This document shows, piece by piece, positions 1-9,030 of a DNA stretch of 64,000 nucleotides. Numbering within the stretch: position 1 is the stretch's first letter; every line of letters starts with the position of its first letter. The DNA is from CAXQUZ01 sp942491145 (lineage in GTDB: Bacteria; Myxococcota_A; UBA796; UBA2385), in NCBI GenBank assembly GCA_942491145.1, contig CALOBC010000032.1, positions 28,298 to 92,297 on the forward strand, read 5' to 3'. The notes beneath the pieces were generated by a model that saw only the letters and a list, made by a program, of their open reading frames with translations, did not search any database and was not told the DNA's origin. A program made the position numbers and the translations under genes.

Positions 1-425
1 CACCTACAGTATACCTTGACAGATTCAGAATGCCCCAATTCTTTCGGACGAGTGCCTCACCAGCGAATTCTCTCAGCCGTGTGTGTCGCTTGATCGTGCC
101 GGACCGCCAGCTGCCGCCGGACGTTCTTTGGACAAGCCCACCCATGGCCAGCGAGGACGGAACTCCACGAGTGCGTCGTGCTCGGCCCTCCCCTGCCCCC
201 CTCATCGGCCGATCCGCGGCGGGCCCAAGGGCGATGGCTGTGCAACAAGGCCGATGCATACGAGACAAGCCGCGCCTGGTACGGGTGCACCCGAGTGCGC
301 CGCCGAATCTTCAGCTCATTTTGGGTGCAATTCCGGGACCGCCACACCGCTATCCATTCCAATCGACGTCCCGACGGGGCTGAACTGCTGTGGTACTCTC
401 GCGGCCGCAGAGAAGGGGTACAAGC
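1..425. other. Left-edge stretch with no recognised gene
   Basis: I see no convincing gene in these 425 bases. Several open frames exist on both strands, but they are composition-driven and match nothing I recognise. A TTGACA hexamer at 15-20 has no good -10 partner. The stretch probably holds the promoter and leader of the antiporter gene starting at 426. Confidence 0.5.
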
Positions 426-1829
426 ATGAGCGGAGTGGGTTCCACACTGTGGATACTGGCCACAAGTACGGCTTGGGCAACTGGCGGCGACGCCGGAGAG
501 AGTCTGGGCTCGACCATGTCGGCGCTTTGGACGCTGCCGTTCGCAGGGATGCTGCTGTCCATCGCGATCTGCCCAATGGTGGCACATCACTGGTGGGAGC
601 AGCACCGAAATCAGTTTCTGGTGTCGGCGGTCTGGTCGGCACCCATCTTGGCGTTCATGGGCTGGCTCGTCGCCACCGGGCACCACGCCCACGAAGCCAC
701 CCACGGCCTCACCCACGCCTTTGAGGAGTACCTCTCCTTCATCGCGCTGTTGGGCAGCCTCTTTGTCATCTCGGGCGGCATCCTACTAAAGGGTGACCTT
801 GAGGGCAAGCCCTGGGTCAACACGGCGTTCCTCGCAGTGGGCGCGGTCGCATCAAACCTCATCGGCACCACTGGTGCCTCGATGCTGCTGATCCGGCCCA
901 TGCTGCGGACCAACAACCAGCGTGAGTACACCAAGCACATCCCGCTGTTCTTCATCTTCCTGGTGTCGAACATCGGTGGTGCGCTGACACCCATCGGCGA
1001 CCCGCCCCTCTTCCTCGGCTACCTCCGCGGCGTCCCCTTCTTCTGGACGCTGGAGCACCTCTGGCACGTGTGGCTGTTCCCCATCGTGGTGCTGTTGGTC
1101 GTCTTCTTCGCCATCGACACCTTCTTCTACGGCAAAGAGAACAAGACCGCTGTCGAGCTCGACAAGGACAATGTCCAGCCCATCGAGTTTCAGGGGACCT
1201 TCAACTTCCTGCTCCTCGGTGGTGTCATCGCGTCGGTGCTGCTGCTCTCTCCCGACCCCGAGGCCCCCGGGTTCCGCGACTACTACGCTCGCGAGATCGC
1301 AATGTTCGGGCTGGCCGGGATCAGCATGTGGCGCACCACCGCCTCGCTCCGCTCCGAAAACGGCTTCACATTCGGCCCGATTCTGGAGGTTGCAGCGCTG
1401 TTCTGCGGAATCTTCGTCACGATGATTCCCGCGACGATGCTGCTCCAAGCCAATGGTGCGGCTCTCGGTCTGACGGAGCCCTGGCAGTACTTCTGGGCGA
1501 CTGGCGTCCTGTCGAGCTTCCTCGACAATGCCCCGACCTACGTGACCTTCGCCGCCGTCGCCTGTGGTGGCATCGCCGAGTGTACGTCTGCTGAACAGCT
1601 TGGCACACTGGCCTCGAGCACGACGGGCCAGCCGCTGCTGGTCGCGATCTCACTGGGTGCTGTGTTCATGGGCGCGAACAGCTACATCGGCAACGGTCCG
1701 AACTTCATGGTCCGTGCGATTGCGGAGGAAAATGGGTACAAGATGCCCAGCTTCTTCGGCTACATGGGCTGGTCGACGGTCATCCTGCTGCCCGTGTTCG
1801 TCATGGTGACCTTCATCTACTTGGTCTAG
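426..1829 (+). CDS. Sodium:proton antiporter, NhaD/ArsB-type ion transporter superfamily
   Basis: An integral membrane protein of about 467 residues, probably exchanging Na+ (or another ion) for H+ across the inner membrane. It is hydrophobic throughout, with about a dozen predicted helices. It carries two stretches typical of NhaD/CitMHS-like permeases: a central segment around SNIGGALTPIGDPPLFLGY and a late segment SSFLDNAPTYVTF, which form the re-entrant ion-binding regions in this superfamily. The ATG at 426 is preferred over a GTG at 390 because AGAAGGGG sits just upstream with good spacing. The N-terminus looks like a signal or first helix. The substrate cannot be fixed from sequence; some relatives are annotated as citrate or arsenite transporters. 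The next gene starts 2 bases after the stop, so they are likely co-transcribed. Confidence 0.85.
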   Translation: MSGVGSTLWILATSTAWATGGDAGESLGSTMSALWTLPFAGMLLSIAICPMVAHHWWEQHRNQFLVSAVWSAPILAFMGWLVATGHHAHEATHGLTHAFEEYLSFIALLGSLFVISGGILLKGDLEGKPWVNTAFLAVGAVASNLIGTTGASMLLIRPMLRTNNQREYTKHIPLFFIFLVSNIGGALTPIGDPPLFLGYLRGVPFFWTLEHLWHVWLFPIVVLLVVFFAIDTFFYGKENKTAVELDKDNVQPIEFQGTFNFLLLGGVIASVLLLSPDPEAPGFRDYYAREIAMFGLAGISMWRTTASLRSENGFTFGPILEVAALFCGIFVTMIPATMLLQANGAALGLTEPWQYFWATGVLSSFLDNAPTYVTFAAVACGGIAECTSAEQLGTLASSTTGQPLLVAISLGAVFMGANSYIGNGPNFMVRAIAEENGYKMPSFFGYMGWSTVILLPVFVMVTFIYLV

Positions 1830-1831
1830 CC

Positions 1832-2275
1832 TTGGCAGTGCACTTCGCCGATCTGCGCCGGGTCCTCTTGTGGGGCTCGGCGTTGCTCGTTTCTGGGGTG
1901 CTCACCGTCCGCAACGCCCTCGGTCCGCCCACCCACGAGGTGCCGCCGGCCCCTGCTGCGGAGGTTCGCTTGCCGACGCCAGCCGAGCTCCAGGTTGTCC
2001 ATCAGCGCTGGGCCTCGCTGCAGAACGAGCTGGACAACGCGCGGGAACGGCGGAGTGGGCGTCCGCTCCCCGTCGATGCGCTGGAGGCCACAGACCCCGA
2101 GGGCGTGCCGTGGCTGCCGTCGGGCATTCCTGACAACCCGCTTGCGCCCGGTGTGGGCTGGGTGCTTGCCCGCTGCGGCGGCACTGCCGAGCCAAGCCTC
2201 AGTCCGGACTGGTTCTACTGTCAGTCGACGGGAATCGTGCACCCATGGGCACCCTCGGGCACCCTAGAGCAGTGA
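1832..2275 (+). CDS. Small membrane-anchored protein with pilin-like C-terminus, function unknown
   Basis: A 147-residue protein starting at TTG 1832 (or GTG 1838), directly after the antiporter gene. It has one N-terminal hydrophobic segment (residues about 10-25), a short helical stretch, then a C-terminal part with the pattern WLPSGIPDNPL ... WFYCQSTGIVHP. That pattern resembles the end of small type IV pilin or pseudopilin-like proteins (iP-NPL ... W-Y---TG-I-). There is no prepilin cleavage motif, so it is not a standard pilin. Two cysteines (ARC and FYC) could form a disulfide outside the membrane. Its 3' end overlaps the convergent lipoprotein gene by 12 bases. The pilin comparison is by eye. 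Confidence 0.5.
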   Translation: MAVHFADLRRVLLWGSALLVSGVLTVRNALGPPTHEVPPAPAAEVRLPTPAELQVVHQRWASLQNELDNARERRSGRPLPVDALEATDPEGVPWLPSGIPDNPLAPGVGWVLARCGGTAEPSLSPDWFYCQSTGIVHPWAPSGTLEQ

Positions 2276-2947
2276 ATACACCGGCCGGATCTGCCACTCA
2301 CCGTCGGCCAGCGGAGCGGTGGACGCAGGCAGGCCCGTGCCCGAGTAGGCGGCGGCCGGTCCCGCGAGACCAAAGACCACCACGTCCTCGTCGCCATCGG
2401 CCCCGAAGTACGCCCCGTTCAGGTGGTCGGCGAGCGACGCCTCCACCCCAGTGTTGCCCATCTGGGCGGCGATCTCGATGTGGAGGTTGCCCACCCCCAG
2501 CAAGAAGGCCTGCGGCAGCGGGCTCACCGACAAGGCGCCCGAGCAATTCGACGTCCACTCGCCAGGCACTACCTGCCACCAGACCAACACCCCGTCCACG
2601 ACGGGCTCTGCCTTGGGCTCAAAGGTGAGCACCGGCGCCTGACCGGAGCAGACTTCCACGCCGAGCTCATCCACACGGCCCACCCGCAAGGCCGCACCCG
2701 CTGGCGACGGCACGCCGTCCACCACGTCGAAGGTGGCCGCCAGACGCCACCATCGGGCGTCCTGAGCGTCCCCCACCCCGGTGTCATCGCCACCGCCACC
2801 ATCTTCCATGTCGGCACCGGCCCCCGTGTCGGCCTTGCCCTCGTCCGACGAGCTTGCCGAGCAGCAGGCGAGCAACAACAAGCCCATGCTGCACGACCCG
2901 CGCATCGCGACCCGCCAAGTGGCGTTGGACTTCTTGGATGTGTTCAT
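2264..2947 (-). CDS. Secreted lipoprotein, unknown function (third lipoprotein of operon)
   Basis: A predicted lipoprotein of about 227 residues. ATG 2947 is chosen because it begins a classic signal peptide: basic n-region, GLLLLAC lipobox, then Cys. After the anchor comes a low-complexity Asp/Gly/Ser/Thr linker (about residues 25-65) and a predicted beta-rich domain with two cysteines and several tryptophans. I recognise no family. It is the last gene of a minus-strand run beginning with the TPR gene at 7109, 34 bases after the preceding lipoprotein gene. The long acidic linker suggests the domain is held away from the membrane. Confidence 0.65.
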   Translation of the reverse strand: MNTSKKSNATWRVAMRGSCSMGLLLLACCSASSSDEGKADTGAGADMEDGGGGDDTGVGDAQDARWWRLAATFDVVDGVPSPAGAALRVGRVDELGVEVCSGQAPVLTFEPKAEPVVDGVLVWWQVVPGEWTSNCSGALSVSPLPQAFLLGVGNLHIEIAAQMGNTGVEASLADHLNGAYFGADGDEDVVVFGLAGPAAAYSGTGLPASTAPLADGEWQIRPVYSLL

Positions 2948-2981
2948 CACCGGCTCCTTGCCGGACCCTGACGGGCCCACA

Positions 2982-3629
2982 CTAGTCACTGGATCCGGTG
3001 TCCGCCACTGCACGATTGGCCAGTGCCGAGCCCTTCAAGCGCCAGACGTCTCCTGGCCACAACACGTAGCGTCGCCCATCGGTCCAGCGGTCGGGGTCAG
3101 ACGATGGGCTTCCATGGTCCAGCGACTCATCCCAGACCACCCCCGCCGGGCTCGCAGACGCACCGTCCCAGGACCAGAGCGCAGAGAGCTGGCTGTCGGG
3201 GTGTTCTCCGATGCCCTTGTCGGCCGGAAGGCGCGGTGCGAGGGCCAAGTGGGTCATGGCCGCAAGCGCGGGCGCCGTGCCAGCGCTGTCCCGACAGTCG
3301 TGGTCCACTTCGGCCGCCGAGAGCTCCCACACATGGGTGCACTCCGGACAATTGGCGAGCACGTCCACATCCACCGCGTCGCCGCTGAGCTCCAGCACCC
3401 GGGCACACTGGTGGCGGTCCTCGCCCCCTCGTCGGCCCCACTCCGGCGAATAAAACTCCCAGACCGCATAGCCGTGAACAGCGTCACCATCGGCACTGAG
3501 GTGGCCGTGGAGCATCCCCCAGGCTTCGGGGTCGCCGCCGCCGCAGCCCACAAGTCCAGCTGCCAGCAACGCCCAACCGAGCGCACATCGGCGCCCCACA
3601 GGCCAGAATGAGACCGCGTTCGCATCCAT
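2982..3629 (-). CDS. Secreted lipoprotein, unknown function (second lipoprotein of operon)
   Basis: About 215 residues with a lipoprotein signal peptide ending in GLVGCGGG. The body is rich in His, Asp and Trp and has paired cysteines (CPEC, and a Cys after HD), which could bind metal or form disulfides. The ATG at 3629 overlaps the stop of the upstream lipoprotein gene by one base (TGATG), a sign of translational coupling; a GTG at 3632 would also work. No family recognised. It belongs to the four-gene set with the TPR protein and two other lipoproteins, so it probably works in the same envelope complex or process (inference). Confidence 0.65.
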   Translation of the reverse strand: MDANAVSFWPVGRRCALGWALLAAGLVGCGGGDPEAWGMLHGHLSADGDAVHGYAVWEFYSPEWGRRGGEDRHQCARVLELSGDAVDVDVLANCPECTHVWELSAAEVDHDCRDSAGTAPALAAMTHLALAPRLPADKGIGEHPDSQLSALWSWDGASASPAGVVWDESLDHGSPSSDPDRWTDGRRYVLWPGDVWRLKGSALANRAVADTGSSD

Positions 3630-4489
3630 CACTCCACCCCCGAGTCGGCGGGTGCGCCGGTGTCGGAACCGGTCTCAAGACCAATTCCAGTTGCCATGCC
3701 CAGCGGCACACCGGTCCAGTGCCCGTCGACCAGCGTGAGCGGCGAGCCCAGTGGCAGCGGTGTTCGCCGTCCCTCGTCGTCCAAGACCAGCTCGTCGTCG
3801 CGGGTCTCAGCGCCGAGCACCAAGATGTCGTCCGACTCAATCCGCACCCCATCGGGGTCGACCCAGCCCACCCGGCCTGTCGCTGCGCTGCCCGACCACC
3901 GGTCCCAGTCGCGGAACTGCGCAGCCGCGGCCACCGCCTGCGACTCATCCAAGGACTGCATGCCGACCCACCACTGTCGAGCAGCCGCCCAAGTCACCAC
4001 GTCGTCCCCCAGCGCGGTCGCATCCGCAGCACCACAGACGCCACCACACACGCTGGCCGCCACGGCATCCGCTGGCAGCTGCCAGCCGGCAACGGCGTCG
4101 TCCGTCGACCAGAATGTGCCGTCGGGCGCAGCCGCAAGCAGGTCCACCGTGCACGTGCAGATGCGAGTCTGGGACGGCAGCTGATCCAAGGTCGGCCCTT
4201 CCGGGAAGTCCGCCAATGCGAAGAAGTGGAGCTGGAGCTGGCCAGGAACACCCCGGGGCTCAGCCATCCCACCATCGCGAGTCGCAAACTGGAAGGAGCA
4301 CGCCCAGGCGTCGATCACAAACGGCACTTCGCCGGCCCAGGTCGGCGGCTCATCGGTGGCAAAGCTGACGTCAGGGTCGTCCTGGACCAGGATCGCCAGC
4401 GCGGGCTCGACGGGCTCTTCCGCGCATCCCACGGCGGCCAGGACCACGGCCCACCCGAGGCACCACGAGGTGCAACGTTCAGCGGCCAT
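3629..4489 (-). CDS. Secreted lipoprotein, unknown function (first lipoprotein of operon)
   Basis: About 286 residues. ATG 4489 is preferred because it gives a lipoprotein signal peptide with an AAVGCAEE lipobox; this start lies 11 bases inside the end of the TPR gene. The mature part has a CTC motif and a second cluster VCGGVCG, which may form disulfides, and a C-terminal region rich in Asp, Gly and Val that looks beta-structured. I recognise no domain. The overlap with the TPR gene and the one-base overlap with the next lipoprotein imply one transcript and coupled translation. Confidence 0.65.
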   Translation of the reverse strand: MAAERCTSWCLGWAVVLAAVGCAEEPVEPALAILVQDDPDVSFATDEPPTWAGEVPFVIDAWACSFQFATRDGGMAEPRGVPGQLQLHFFALADFPEGPTLDQLPSQTRICTCTVDLLAAAPDGTFWSTDDAVAGWQLPADAVAASVCGGVCGAADATALGDDVVTWAAARQWWVGMQSLDESQAVAAAAQFRDWDRWSGSAATGRVGWVDPDGVRIESDDILVLGAETRDDELVLDDEGRRTPLPLGSPLTLVDGHWTGVPLGMATGIGLETGSDTGAPADSGVE

Positions 4490-7109
4490 TGGAGCCGCGC
4501 CGTTCGGCCGCGAGGCGCGTCGCCAAAGGAGCGAGAACACCGTCCCAGTCATTGGCCGAGTCCTTCAGCAGCCCACTCGCCCGCGCCAAGTCGTCGGCCG
4601 CACGAGCGCTGTCGGGTTGGGCAAGCCCGAGCAAGTACACGGCCAGCCCCATCGTGTTGCGGGGATCCGGCTCCCCACCGGCAGCCTCAATCGCCTCCAC
4701 GGCCGCCCGCGCCCGCCCCACCCGCGTGCGAGCCAGCAGGTCAACCCACGGGCCCAAGAGGCCCATGTCCACGCCATTGTCACGCCACTTGTCCGTCAGA
4801 CTGACCGCCGCCGCGAGCTCATCACCGACCAGCAGGACTTGGACCAGACCACGCTGACAGTCCGCGTGGGCCGCCCGCAGCTCCAGGCAGCGCTCCAGCC
4901 GGCCCCGAGCAAGGTCGAACCGACCGTCAGCAGCAACCGAAGCCGCACCCCCATTGAGGACAAAGGTGTCGTTGGGATCCGCTTGGCGGGCCTTCTCCCA
5001 GGCGTCACGGGCCGCTTCCCGCCGGCCAGCGACGCCGTGCAGACGGGCTTCGGCAGCCCACGCGCGCGCGATCATCCGGCGGTCGTCGGGAGACACCGAC
5101 TTGCGAAGCTGCGCCAGCTCAGACAACCGTCGGGCGTCGTCGATCTTGCTGTCGCCAGCACGAGCCAGCACACCAAGGGGATGGACAGCCGCAGCCGCGC
5201 CGGAGCGGGGCGATCCACCGGACGCCTGGTCCAGCAGCACTTGGCCCCGGACGCCGAGCTCGTCGGCACCCGCGAGTGCGGCCTTCGCGGCATCCCCATC
5301 GTGGGCGGAGAGCTGCACATCCGCGAGGAGAAGACGCATCGCCGCGTCCGATGCCGAGCTGGTCAGCTTCTGGACAGCTTCCCGCTCCCCGTTGGCCCAG
5401 AGCAGGTGCGCGCGGGCCCGCTCAGCCGGCAGGCCGGTGCCCGTCGCCCCGCTGTCAACCAGCCCTCGGGCTTCTTCGAGCAACGAGAGGTCACCTTCCC
5501 AGTAGGCCCAGAGCAGCACATCGGTGACGACCAGCCAGGAGGCCATCTCGGGGTGGCCTTTGCCCGCCGACGACTGCAGCTCGGCCCGGAGGCTGGCGCG
5601 GGCTTGGCGCAGCCCGTCCGGATCAGCGTCCATCACGGCGTTCTGGACGGATTCTTGGCGCTGGGCGGCGAGGATCGCGCTGACCCCAAAGGCCGCCAGC
5701 AGCGTGACCGCAATCGCCAGCGCAGCAGCGGCCACCACAAACGGCATCAGCCGCCGATCGGGGGCCGGGAGGTCCGCCTCAGGCTGGTCGGTGGCCGGGG
5801 TTCGGCGCATCCGTGGCGGTGGTGCGGACGCGAGCGCCGACCGGGGCACAGGAGAGCCCTGAACCGGCGGTGTGTCCTCGTCCTCACCCGGCAGGTCCGG
5901 GATGGGGTCGGGGACCGGGAACCGCTCGATGACGTTGATGGGACCTGCAGCTGGAGCGGGATGGGGGGCGGAAGCCACCGCCGGAGCCCGGGACCGCATC
6001 TCGACGAGATCGTCGTCCTCGTCAATGTCGTCGTCCAGCGTGTCGGCCAGTGCTTCGCCGTCTTGGCGCTGTTGCCAAGCGCGCAGGTCGAGAGGCTGGC
6101 GGCTGTCGGCAGGCTCGTCCTTCCCGACCACCCCGTCGACAGGCACCACCCCGACACTGCCATCGGGGCGGTTGATCACTTGCATGATCTGCGTGTCGCC
6201 GGCCTCGACGCCGGACAGATCGTAGACGTCCGGGTCGGTCACATCGGCCGTGGGCGGCTCGACCAGCTGTTCGGCGCTGGCCATGACCACCGCCATGGTC
6301 ACATCGTCCTGCTCCGCCATGAATGACGTGCGAATCCCCTCCTCAGCACGAAACAGGGACGGAAACCCACCCGCACCCATCCGCGACGCCGACAGCACCT
6401 TGCTGACCTCGGCCGTCTCGGGGTCGTCGCCCACCAGCCCGTCGATGGTGCTCAGCTCGGTGTGTTCGTTGCCCTCCCAGCCGCCAGCGGCCAGCCCAGC
6501 GAGGAGCTCCTGAATCAGCTGAGACAGACTGACATCACGGGTGTTGCTGTCGCCCCGCACCGCCCAGAGCAGCGCGTGGATCTGGGGGTCTTTCGGGGAC
6601 TCCCGGCGGAGCTGTTCCAGCAGCCCCCGCGCCCGGATCACCTTGCCCGCAGACAAGAGCTGGCGGGCGGCTTCCAGCCGGTCGGTCCCAGCAAGAGCGG
6701 GGTTGGACGGCGCAGAAGCAGGGGCGGCATCGGCCTGCACCCGCAGATCTTCGAGCCACGGAGCGTCCGGAACCAGCTCGTTGAGCCGATCGACGAGGCG
6801 ACGGGCACGCGCCGGCCAGCCTCGCTGGAGGAACATCTCTGCAGTCAACCGGATGGCTGCGGCGTCCTCGGGATCTTCGACAGTCAGCTCGCGAAGCCGC
6901 GCCCACGCCCGATCCATCAGGCACAAGGCGATCAGCGCGCGGGCTTCCGCCATTCGTGCCGTTCGGGTGGGTTGGCCATCCTGGGACCATCGGTCCACCA
7001 GTCGAACAATGCCCACATGGTCGGCGCCCGCTTCAAGCTGGCGCACCACGCCATCCAAGGCATCAGGCCCGGGCGGGTCGTGCGCAGCAGCGGGCCCTGG
7101 CGTCAACAT
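4479..7109 (-). CDS. Large TPR-type protein with one central transmembrane helix
   Basis: An 876-residue protein. The N-terminal ~210 residues and the C-terminal ~390 residues are Ala/Leu/Arg-rich helical repeats of the tetratricopeptide type (for example AWAAEARLHGVAGRREAARD and following units). Between them is a long acidic/Pro-rich disordered region (about 300-445), then one transmembrane helix near residues 451-475. The N-terminal half is probably cytoplasmic and the C-terminal repeats periplasmic, though orientation is inferred. It starts the operon with three lipoproteins, so the periplasmic repeats may bind them. A segment near residues 190-290 also looks like a repeat-containing regulatory stretch (TELSTIDG, TDPDVYDLSG), but I cannot name it. 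Confidence 0.7.
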   Translation of the reverse strand: MLTPGPAAAHDPPGPDALDGVVRQLEAGADHVGIVRLVDRWSQDGQPTRTARMAEARALIALCLMDRAWARLRELTVEDPEDAAAIRLTAEMFLQRGWPARARRLVDRLNELVPDAPWLEDLRVQADAAPASAPSNPALAGTDRLEAARQLLSAGKVIRARGLLEQLRRESPKDPQIHALLWAVRGDSNTRDVSLSQLIQELLAGLAAGGWEGNEHTELSTIDGLVGDDPETAEVSKVLSASRMGAGGFPSLFRAEEGIRTSFMAEQDDVTMAVVMASAEQLVEPPTADVTDPDVYDLSGVEAGDTQIMQVINRPDGSVGVVPVDGVVGKDEPADSRQPLDLRAWQQRQDGEALADTLDDDIDEDDDLVEMRSRAPAVASAPHPAPAAGPINVIERFPVPDPIPDLPGEDEDTPPVQGSPVPRSALASAPPPRMRRTPATDQPEADLPAPDRRLMPFVVAAAALAIAVTLLAAFGVSAILAAQRQESVQNAVMDADPDGLRQARASLRAELQSSAGKGHPEMASWLVVTDVLLWAYWEGDLSLLEEARGLVDSGATGTGLPAERARAHLLWANGEREAVQKLTSSASDAAMRLLLADVQLSAHDGDAAKAALAGADELGVRGQVLLDQASGGSPRSGAAAAVHPLGVLARAGDSKIDDARRLSELAQLRKSVSPDDRRMIARAWAAEARLHGVAGRREAARDAWEKARQADPNDTFVLNGGAASVAADGRFDLARGRLERCLELRAAHADCQRGLVQVLLVGDELAAAVSLTDKWRDNGVDMGLLGPWVDLLARTRVGRARAAVEAIEAAGGEPDPRNTMGLAVYLLGLAQPDSARAADDLARASGLLKDSANDWDGVLAPLATRLAAERRGSNGR

Positions 7110-7175
7110 TGCGCCTCATGAGCGGCCGGTGGACATCCCCGACAGCCTCTCTGCCGCCGCGGATCCTGATCCTCC

Positions 7176-7216
7176 AAAACATAGCACGGGGCCCGGAGCG
7201 AGCCCCGGCCCCCGTG
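7176..7216 (-). terminator. Rho-independent terminator of the tetR-etfBA operon
   Basis: On the minus strand, CACGGGG pairs with CCCCGTG (plus 7210-7216 and 7185-7191). An inner CCGG/CCGG extension lies beyond one mismatch. The stem is followed by CTATGTTTTGG, giving a short T-run. It sits about 50 bases past the etfA stop and before the TPR gene, so it separates the two transcription units. Confidence 0.7.
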
Positions 7217-7265
7217 GGAGCAAGGGGTGCCAGCCCAGGTCAAGCCGGCACCCAATTCGCCTTGC

Positions 7266-8225
7266 TCAGCCCTTGAGCGCCTGCTCCAGCTCGGCCTTGA
7301 GGAGGGGGCCGACTTCGAACATGTCGGCCACCAGCCCATAGGTGGCGTGCTGGAAGATGGGCGCATCGGCATCGGTGTTGACCGCGACGATGATCTTGGA
7401 CGAGCGCATGCCCGCGAGGTGCTGAATCGCGCCGGAGATGCCCATCGCGATGTAGAGGCTCGGGTTGACCGTCTTGCCGGTCTGGCCCACCTGGTGCGAG
7501 TGGGGCGCGTAGCCAGCGTCGACCGCAGCACGGCTGGCGCCGGGCGTGGCCCCAAGCGTTGCGGCGATCGGCCGAATGAGGCTGTCGTACTGCTCGGACG
7601 ACTTGACCGAGCGACCACCCGAGACGATGCGATCGGCCTCGGTGAGGTCGGTCACAGTGGACTGGGGCGCTTCGGTGTCCACCACCTTCGTCAGCACACC
7701 CGCGACGGTCACGGCCAAGGCCTCAACCGGCGCATTGGCACCCGTGGCCGCCGGCTTGCCGAACGAGTTCGGGCGGGCCGTGTACAGCGACGGGGTGGAT
7801 GCAATGCGGACGTCGGCGAAGGCACGACCACCGAAGACCCGGCGGCGGGCGACCAGACCATCTTCGCTGCGAAGCTCAGAGATCTCGGTGGCCAAGCCAA
7901 GGCCGAGGCGGGCAGCGAGGCGAGGCATGCCGTCGAGCGTGGCAGCACTTGCCGGAGCAAGCACAGCAGCCGGCGACACGGCCGCGATGGCTGCAGCGAC
8001 AGCGCTGACAAACGCGCCGGTGGTGTGGTGGGCAAACGCTTCGCCAGTGACCGTCAGCACCTTGTCGGCACCAAAGACACCGAGCTCAGCGCCACCATCG
8101 TGGCCGAGTACCAGTGCGGTGACGGGGCCCTGACCGAGGGCGCGAGCCTTCGAGAGCAGCTCGGCGGCGGTCTTCTTGAAGGTCCCACCGTCGTGTTCAC
8201 AGAGAACGAGGATTCCGTTCGACAT
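7266..8225 (-). CDS. etfA: Electron transfer flavoprotein subunit alpha
   Basis: A 319-residue FAD-binding subunit of ETF, which passes electrons from acyl-CoA dehydrogenases and related enzymes towards the quinone pool. The N-terminal half is an ETF alpha/beta domain. The C-terminal half has the conserved FAD signature: SGGRSVKSSEQYD, then AAVDAGYAPHSHQVGQTGKT, then IAMGISGAIQHLAGM and VNTDADAPIFQHA. The ATG at 8225 gives a normal-length protein beginning MSNGILVL; a longer upstream reading would overlap etfB. It follows etfB by 28 bases and ends before a clear terminator. Confidence 0.95.
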   Translation of the reverse strand: MSNGILVLCEHDGGTFKKTAAELLSKARALGQGPVTALVLGHDGGAELGVFGADKVLTVTGEAFAHHTTGAFVSAVAAAIAAVSPAAVLAPASAATLDGMPRLAARLGLGLATEISELRSEDGLVARRRVFGGRAFADVRIASTPSLYTARPNSFGKPAATGANAPVEALAVTVAGVLTKVVDTEAPQSTVTDLTEADRIVSGGRSVKSSEQYDSLIRPIAATLGATPGASRAAVDAGYAPHSHQVGQTGKTVNPSLYIAMGISGAIQHLAGMRSSKIIVAVNTDADAPIFQHATYGLVADMFEVGPLLKAELEQALKG

Positions 8226-8253
8226 TTCGGATTCTCCAGAGAGATGGGCGCGG

Positions 8254-9030
8254 TCAGATGACCTTGGCCTCGTTGCGAAGGAGGCTGACCAGCTCTTTGA
8301 CCTGTTCGGCCGTCGAACCGCTGAGGATGCGACCCGCGGGGCGGGCTGCAGGCGGACCGTAGTTGCTGACCGTGACCTGGGAACCGAGGGTGGCCGCATC
8401 GAGCCCGAGGGCGCTGGCGTCCTTCACTTCGATCTTCTTGCGCTTGGCCATCATGATGCCCTTGAGCTTCGCGTAGCGCGGCTCGTTGAGCCCCTTGTCC
8501 GCGGAGATCACGGCAGGAAGGGCGCAAGTCACCACTTCACGGGTGCCGCTGCCAGCCTGACGCCAGGCCTTCGCCTGTCCATCACCAATCTCAAGCTTGT
8601 CGACCACGAGGATCTGCGGCCAGCCAAGAACCTCAGCCACCATGGCCGGGATCTGGCTGTCGTCGTCGTCGATGGTCAGCATGCCCGCGAGGACCAGCTC
8701 ACAGCCGGCATCCTTCGCGGCGGCCGCGATGGCCCGGGCTTGGACGAGGTTGTCGCCCGCGCTGATGGCTGCGTCGTCGATCCGGACGGCGCGGTCCGCA
8801 CCCCGGGCCAGGCCATCGCGCATCCGTGCTTCGACGTCTTTGCCGCCGATGCTGAACACGATGACTTCCGAAGCCACCTTGCTGTCCTTCAGGCGAAGCG
8901 CTTCTTCCAGAGCGAATTCGTCGTAGGCGTTGATTTCCATCTTGACATCGGTGAGGTCGACGCCTTCCGACGAGACCTTGAGCGAGTCGCCGCTGGGCGG
9001 CACTTGCTTGAGACACACTCCGACTTTCAC
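8254..9030 (-). CDS. etfB: Electron transfer flavoprotein subunit beta
   Basis: A 258-residue AMP-binding subunit of ETF. The N-terminus MKVGVCLKQVP and the segment INAYDEFALEEALRLKD are typical. The family signature NEPRYAKLKGIMMAKRKKIE is intact near residue 190. Its ATG overlaps the stop of the TetR gene by 4 bases (ATGA), so the regulator and the flavoprotein are translationally coupled. The presence of this pair with a TetR-type regulator suggests control by acyl-CoA and a role in fatty-acid oxidation, as in Bacillus fadR-etfBA. Confidence 0.95.
   Translation of the reverse strand: MKVGVCLKQVPPSGDSLKVSSEGVDLTDVKMEINAYDEFALEEALRLKDSKVASEVIVFSIGGKDVEARMRDGLARGADRAVRIDDAAISAGDNLVQARAIAAAAKDAGCELVLAGMLTIDDDDSQIPAMVAEVLGWPQILVVDKLEIGDGQAKAWRQAGSGTREVVTCALPAVISADKGLNEPRYAKLKGIMMAKRKKIEVKDASALGLDAATLGSQVTVSNYGPPAARPAGRILSGSTAEQVKELVSLLRNEAKVI

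Noticed and set aside
15..43. Sigma-70 promoter at the left edge
   Set aside because: TTGACA is present but the -10 position at 17-base spacing reads TTCTTT and lies 380 bases from the first gene.
4356..6326. A long plus-strand open frame opposite the TPR gene
   Set aside because: It is antisense to a clear helical-repeat protein and its residues are Arg/Pro/His-rich as expected for a GC-driven shadow frame.
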